From positions 1-64,000 of the forward strand of contig DUMA01000008.1 of the NCBI GenBank assembly GCA_012840135.1: DNA of 64,000 nt. The letters run 5' to 3'. The notes under the pieces were generated by a model that worked only from the letters and a program-made list of their open reading frames with translations, made no database searches and was not told the origin of the DNA. Every line of letters begins with the position of its first letter. The first letter of the stretch is position 1. Shown here piece after piece: positions 59,829 through 64,000 of the stretch. A program made the translations under genes and the position numbers. The stretch is from Thermoanaerobacterales bacterium. Its GTDB lineage: Bacteria > Bacillota > Thermosediminibacteria > Thermosediminibacterales > Tepidanaerobacteraceae.

Positions 59829-61541
59829 TTGCCAAAAAAATTAATCAAGACATCGGTTGTTTTCATCTTAATCGTAGCAATGATTTTTGCGGGTTACAAA
59901 TGGTGGAGTGGAAATAATTCTTCAAACAAGACTCTTGCACAAACTTCGTCGATAGCCAGAGTGACCAGGGGGGATCTGGAAGTTATTCTTAAGGGTTCCG
60001 GTACGCTTCAGCCCAATGATCAGGCCACAATCAATCTGAAAGTGGAAGGAACCGTTAAAAGGGTATATTTTCAGGAAGGGAGCACCGTTAAAAAAGGAGA
60101 TTTGCTTTACGAGCTGGAAGATCCTCAGCTGGAAATAAGCCTGCAAAAAGCTCAGCTGGCAGTAGCTCAGGCGAAAATGAATCTTAATGAGGCTTTAAAA
60201 CAGAGGGGGAAAAGCATAATTTACGCTCCTGAAAGCGGTGTTGTAAAATCAGTAAATGTAAAACCCGGAGATACCGTGAGTCAAGGTACCGTGTTGGCTA
60301 CCACTTTAAATGAGAATAAAACCAGGGTTCGGGCGCCATTTAATTCCGCCCAACTGAAAAGCATTAAGCTCGGTCAGAAAGCGGAAGTTCTGTTTTTGGA
60401 TTCTCTGTATTCCGTTGAAGGTAATGTTACAAAAATTGACAGCGTTGCAACACCTACGGCAACTGGCGCAAGATATTATTATGTTACGGTGGAAATAGAT
60501 GGAAACTATTATGTTGAAGGAATAAACAGGCTGACTCAGGTTTACATAATTACCGCTAACGGAAAAGAGCAGGGGCTGGAGCAGGTACCGGTGGAGCCCC
60601 TTGATGCGGTGGAAATCAAGCCCGAGATTTCATCAACGATTAAGGAAGTGTACATCGACGAAGGTGATACAGTAAAAAAGGGACAGAAACTTTTTTCACT
60701 GGATGAGGAAGATATAGAATCCAACATTGAAAAACAGCAATTGGCATTGCAGCAGGCGGAACTTGATCTGGAATCAAGATTGAAAGACAGAGAAAATCTC
60801 ATGGTTTACGCTCCCATTGACGGAACTATAACTGAACAAAACGTCAGGGAGGGTGATCTTATAAAGCTGTCGACCTCCAGCAGCTCTTCCAGCGAGCCCG
60901 CAGCAATTATAGTCGATTATTCCAAGATGCAGGTGGTCCTATCCATAGACGAACTCGACATAAACAAAGTTGAATTGGGCATGCCGGTCAAAATAACATC
61001 CGATGCGGTGCCGGGGGAAGTTTTTGAAGGGAAGGTTGAAAAGATTGCCGATGAGGGCAAGAGCCAGAACAATGTGGCAACCTTTGATGTAACCGTTACG
61101 ATGGATAAGAATCCCAAGTTAAAAGCCGGGATGACGGTGGACGCGGAACTTACCGTGGCCAAAAAGCAAAATGTATTGATGCTGCCCATTGCAGCCATAC
61201 AGCAGCAAAACGGCAAAAGCTATGTTATACCAGTGCGAAAGGATAATCCGACCACTCAGGACAATACAGGCAGGAACAGTAACGGCGGCAATGGCAGTAA
61301 CGGCAATAATAACAATAATTATAATAACAACAGGAGCAACGGAAACAGGCGTTTTTCGATGAATATGATCGAAGTTCAGACGGGCATCAGCAATGACGAT
61401 TATATCGAGATTGTGAGCGGTTTGAACGAAGGGGATATGGTGCTTGTGCCAACCAGCAGCTCCACGTCGAACGGCTTCGGCAACAGGCAGGGCGGTCCGC
61501 CGATGGGTCCGATGATAATAGACAGAAGATCCAGGGGGTGA
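59829..61541 (+). CDS. MacA-like periplasmic adaptor with duplicated lipoyl module
   Basis: 570 residues, TTG start behind GGAGG. N-terminal TM (about 7-26). Two lipoyl/barrel modules in series: GTVKRVYFQEGSTVKKGDLLYEL...YAPESGVVKSVNVKPGD and STIKEVYIDEGDTVKKGQKLFSL...YAPIDGTITEQNVREGD, so the protein is longer than single-module adaptors (~400). An Asn/Gly-rich linker (about 478-505) precedes the last barrel domain. Partner of the ATPase and MacB-type permease that follow. Confidence 0.9.
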   Translation: MPKKLIKTSVVFILIVAMIFAGYKWWSGNNSSNKTLAQTSSIARVTRGDLEVILKGSGTLQPNDQATINLKVEGTVKRVYFQEGSTVKKGDLLYELEDPQLEISLQKAQLAVAQAKMNLNEALKQRGKSIIYAPESGVVKSVNVKPGDTVSQGTVLATTLNENKTRVRAPFNSAQLKSIKLGQKAEVLFLDSLYSVEGNVTKIDSVATPTATGARYYYVTVEIDGNYYVEGINRLTQVYIITANGKEQGLEQVPVEPLDAVEIKPEISSTIKEVYIDEGDTVKKGQKLFSLDEEDIESNIEKQQLALQQAELDLESRLKDRENLMVYAPIDGTITEQNVREGDLIKLSTSSSSSSEPAAIIVDYSKMQVVLSIDELDINKVELGMPVKITSDAVPGEVFEGKVEKIADEGKSQNNVATFDVTVTMDKNPKLKAGMTVDAELTVAKKQNVLMLPIAAIQQQNGKSYVIPVRKDNPTTQDNTGRNSNGGNGSNGNNNNNYNNNRSNGNRRFSMNMIEVQTGISNDDYIEIVSGLNEGDMVLVPTSSSTSNGFGNRQGGPPMGPMIIDRRSRG

Positions 61542-61545
61542 CGGC

Positions 61546-62229
61546 GTGGTAATAAATCTGGAAAACATATATAAAATTTATAAAATGGGAGATACAGAAG
61601 TACACGCTCTGGATGATGTGACATTGAAGATAGAAGAGGGTGAATTTGTGGCCATCGTCGGGCCTTCCGGGTCGGGCAAATCCACGCTCATGAATATTCT
61701 CGGATGCCTTGATACACCTACCAGCGGTAAATATGAGTTCGAAGGAAGGGATGTTTCCAAATTAAACGACAATGAGCTGGCAGCCATAAGAAACCTTCGC
61801 ATAGGTTTCGTGTTCCAGAATTTTAATCTGTTGCCCAAACTTACAGCCCTGGAAAATGTGGAGCTGCCCCTCATGTATGCCGGAAAAAGTACAGCATTTA
61901 GAATAAACCGTGCAAAGGAAATGTTAAAAGCAGTGGGATTGAGCGAAAGATTGCATCACAAACCCAGCGAACTTTCAGGAGGTCAGCAGCAAAGGGTTGC
62001 CATTGCCCGGGCTCTTTCGGCGGATCCGCCGATTATCCTGGCCGATGAACCTACGGGCAACCTTGATACCAGGTCAGGCCACGAGATCATGGAAATACTG
62101 AAGGCATTAAATAAAAACGGCAAAACAATAATTCTGATAACACACGATCTGAATATTGCCAGACAGGCCCAGAGGAATGTACACATACGGGACGGAAAGA
62201 TAGTAAAAGATGAAAAGGTGGGTAGTTAA
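61546..62229 (+). CDS. ABC transporter ATPase, MacB/LolD type
   Basis: 227 residues. Walker [11 protein letters not shown]-loop VFQNFNLLP, signature [15 protein letters not shown], Walker [13 protein letters not shown]-loop ITHDL. The family is mechanotransmission ABC exporters. GTG start after GGGGGTGA; its stop touches the permease start. Confidence 0.94.
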   Translation: MVINLENIYKIYKMGDTEVHALDDVTLKIEEGEFVAIVGPSGSGKSTLMNILGCLDTPTSGKYEFEGRDVSKLNDNELAAIRNLRIGFVFQNFNLLPKLTALENVELPLMYAGKSTAFRINRAKEMLKAVGLSERLHHKPSELSGGQQQRVAIARALSADPPIILADEPTGNLDTRSGHEIMEILKALNKNGKTIILITHDLNIARQAQRNVHIRDGKIVKDEKVGS

Positions 62230-63411
62230 ATGGACATACTGCAAACGCTGAAACTGGCCTTCAGGGGTATTATTGACAACAAGCTGCGCTCTTTTTTGAC
62301 TATGCTGGGGATAATCATAGGGGTGACATCCGTCATCGCCCTGGTTTCCATCGGTCAGGGGACAACTTCCAAGGTGACCGAACAGATTCAAAGCATGGGT
62401 TCCAATCTGCTTACCGTAAATATAATGGGACGAGGGGCCAATACCACGCTCAGCTACGATCAGGCCATGGAATTTTCCAGCAGCCCCTACATCAGCGGGG
62501 TGGCGCCGATTATCTCCGAAAATGTTACGGTAAAACACGGCAATAAAAATAGTCAGGTGCAGCTTCAGGGAGTCAATGCGGATTTATTGACCGTCCGAAA
62601 CTATAGTATGTCGGAAGGTAGATTTTTCACTCCTGTGGATGTATCAATGCGACAGAAAGTGGCTGTGCTTGGTTCACAGATAGCCAGTGACCTGTTTGGG
62701 TTTGTCGATCCTGTAGGCCAGGAAATAAAGATAAAAGGATACAATTTCAAGGTTATCGGTATATTAAAAACAAGCAGTTCAATGATGGGATCCACTGACG
62801 AGCAGGTTTTTATCCCAATTACTGTAGCTGAAAGGATTCTGCAGACCCGAGGCGTAAGAACCATATACATCCAGGCTGCAAGTAAAGATGCTGTATCCCC
62901 GGCAATGAGCGAGATTTCTTCAAAGCTCGACAAAATATATAGAGTCAATTCCGAAGATGAAAATTACGCTTACAGGATATTTGATCAGAGTGCCATGCTG
63001 GATACGATAAATGAAACCTCCAAAACATTGACCATGATGCTCGGTGGCATTGCCGCTATTTCCCTGCTGGTGGGCGGCATAGGAATCATGAACATCATGC
63101 TGGTATCGGTGACCGAACGCACCCGGGAAATAGGTATAAGGAAGGCACTGGGCGCCAGAAAAAGGGATGTGCTCAACCAGTTTTTGATAGAGTCCCTGGT
63201 TTTAAGCAGCACAGGAGGAATCATAGGTGTCGCTGTGGGGTATTTTTTGAGCTGGGGTCTCGGCAGGGTTTTGAACATGAGCACAAAGACGACATTGCCG
63301 GTGGTATTGATAGCTTTCAGCTTCTCCCTTCTGGTGGGAGTCTTTTTCGGAATTTATCCCGCCAACAAGGCCAGTAATCTAAAACCCATCGACGCCCTGC
63401 GCTACGAGTAG
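62230..63411 (+). CDS. MacB-like permease (FtsX domain)
   Basis: 393 residues, four TM: one near 20-40, an extracytoplasmic MacB_PCD domain (residues ~45-260), then three with LVGGIGIMNIMLVSVTERTREIGIRKALGARKRDVLNQFLIESL, the FtsX signature. Ends AxxxKPIDALRYE as MacB proteins do. With the ATPase and adaptor it forms a MacA-MacB-like exporter, perhaps of peptides or siderophores. Confidence 0.94.
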   Translation: MDILQTLKLAFRGIIDNKLRSFLTMLGIIIGVTSVIALVSIGQGTTSKVTEQIQSMGSNLLTVNIMGRGANTTLSYDQAMEFSSSPYISGVAPIISENVTVKHGNKNSQVQLQGVNADLLTVRNYSMSEGRFFTPVDVSMRQKVAVLGSQIASDLFGFVDPVGQEIKIKGYNFKVIGILKTSSSMMGSTDEQVFIPITVAERILQTRGVRTIYIQAASKDAVSPAMSEISSKLDKIYRVNSEDENYAYRIFDQSAMLDTINETSKTLTMMLGGIAAISLLVGGIGIMNIMLVSVTERTREIGIRKALGARKRDVLNQFLIESLVLSSTGGIIGVAVGYFLSWGLGRVLNMSTKTTLPVVLIAFSFSLLVGVFFGIYPANKASNLKPIDALRYE

Positions 63412-63590
63412 GAGTAGGGCCCTCACCTATTAGCTTATAATATTTAAATGATGAAGGTAAAATGGTGGAAAGCAGCAGGCCTGCGCACAGGTCGTATTAA
63501 ACACCGGCCTTATGCGCAGGTTTATTGTTTGACCCCGGATCGGGCTGGCTCCTGCCTGATATGTATGAAACTCCGTCGAAGAAAGTTGCA

Positions 63591-63896
63591 TTACCCCCGG
63601 CTCAGCTGCCGCAGGGCGTCAGGCACCGCCTCCATGAGCACGAATATCCCAATGCCCACAAACAATATGCCGGCTATAAGCTTGAGGTAAGCGGTTGGAA
63701 CATATCTTGCCACCAGGTTTCCAAAGAGAGCCCCGATGAGGGTGACCATTACTAATGCCAGTGATGCTCCCAGGAAAATGGGAATGGGCTTATTATACTG
63801 TGTTACTAGTGTAAATACCGCCAGCTGTGTCTTATCCCCCATTTCAGCCAGAAAAAGCATTCCGAAAGCCATGAAAAACAACTTCATAAAACTCAT
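63591..63896 (-). CDS. GDT1/TMEM165 family (UPF0016) transporter subunit
   Basis: 101 residues from the ATG at 63896 (9 bases after GGGGTGA; the ATG at 63905 is too close). The family motif EMGDKTQLA is at about residues 18-26, with three TM helices. Full-length members (about 190-220 residues) have two such halves, so this is a half-size protein of the kind that works as a homo- or heterodimer (Mn2+ or Ca2+ export). The other half might lie outside the window. The upstream leader runs off the window end. The 63412-63590 gap has only a GCCTGCGCA...TGCGCAGG hairpin. Confidence 0.85.
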   Translation of the reverse strand: MSFMKLFFMAFGMLFLAEMGDKTQLAVFTLVTQYNKPIPIFLGASLALVMVTLIGALFGNLVARYVPTAYLKLIAGILFVGIGIFVLMEAVPDALRQLSRG

Positions 63897-64000
63897 GTCG
63901 CACATTCACCCCTAAAATATTTTTATGTAACACTTGATTAGGTATAAAAACTTCAGCGCATGTTTTTCTTATTCAATAACCTGCCCCCTTTCTCAGAAAA

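Noticed and set aside
63897-64000. Possible yybP-ykoY manganese riboswitch before the GDT1-family gene
   Set aside because: The visible 100 bases show no matching core, and the leader runs off the window.

Overview
The window reads as a chromosomal segment of an anaerobic, spore-forming, low-GC Firmicute, probably thermophilic and close to the Thermosediminibacterales/Thermoanaerobacterales; that placement is inference. The evidence is the tadA - tRNA-Ser - ffs (large SRP RNA) - dnaX - ybaB - recR - yaaL - bofA order known from Bacillus, the sigma-K regulator BofA, a four-subunit pyruvate:ferredoxin oxidoreductase, superoxide reductase plus rubrerythrin, a B12-dependent (class II) ribonucleotide reductase, an SLH-domain S-layer protein and sigma-A promoters ahead of strong Shine-Dalgarno sites.

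Layout. 0-11.2 kb is an accessory, decaying region: a truncated group II intron reverse transcriptase, a REP-associated transposase remnant, an Rpn-family nuclease remnant, a MNT/HEPN pair, two near-identical DUF503 genes, a MATE remnant, a beheaded response regulator next to an intact histidine kinase, a possible papain-like toxin, a Crp/Fnr regulator divergent from a ferredoxin-like protein, an orphan DNA methyltransferase, a group II intron 5' fragment and an intact REP-associated tyrosine transposase (RAYT). Eleven copies of a 28-bp palindrome with core GGGACGGTTCT are scattered here. 11.3-16.8 kb is a MarR-TolC-HlyD-ABC2-ABC2 efflux operon without an ATPase. 16.9-18.7 kb holds a cupin and an MFS transporter. 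18.8-26.1 kb is the housekeeping block: four tRNA-Ser and two tRNA-Arg genes separated by hairpin repeats, tadA, SRP RNA, dnaX (with a 10-A slippage run), ybaB, recR, then an inserted oxidative-defence pair, then yaaL and bofA. 26.4-36.8 kb carries the por operon, a patatin, two very small unannotated genes behind a strong promoter, a lipoprotein glycoside hydrolase, a rubredoxin-like protein plus PerR/Fur regulator, and nrdJ with an intein at its catalytic cysteine and two NrdR boxes 31 bp apart. 37-41.6 kb has a TetR gene, operator-like sites and a 1107-residue S-layer protein. 41.6-44.8 kb (Rpn remnants, hemolysin III, MarR, MFS) is bracketed by inverted palindromes. 45-51.6 kb is a complete RND-type operon (adaptor, pump, TolC, TetR). 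51.6-52.6 kb is a second MNT/HEPN pair. 53.4-58.5 kb is a HlyD-ABC-ABC-ABC2-TetR exporter, 58.6-59.6 kb an intact Rpn nuclease, 59.8-63.4 kb a MacA/MacB-like exporter, and the end is a GDT1-family transporter.

Themes. (1) Export: four tripartite-like systems and two TolC proteins in what looks like an SLH-bearing Firmicute. One exporter lacks an ATPase and another has two ATPases but no TolC. (2) Palindromic repeats with their RAYT transposase shape gene ends: two genes take their last codons and stop from the repeat, and a group II intron is inserted in one. (3) Regulatory sites can be read directly for Crp/Fnr, NrdR, MarR and TetR proteins, including a four-site TetR-type motif that links the TetR locus, the S-layer leader and the RND operon.
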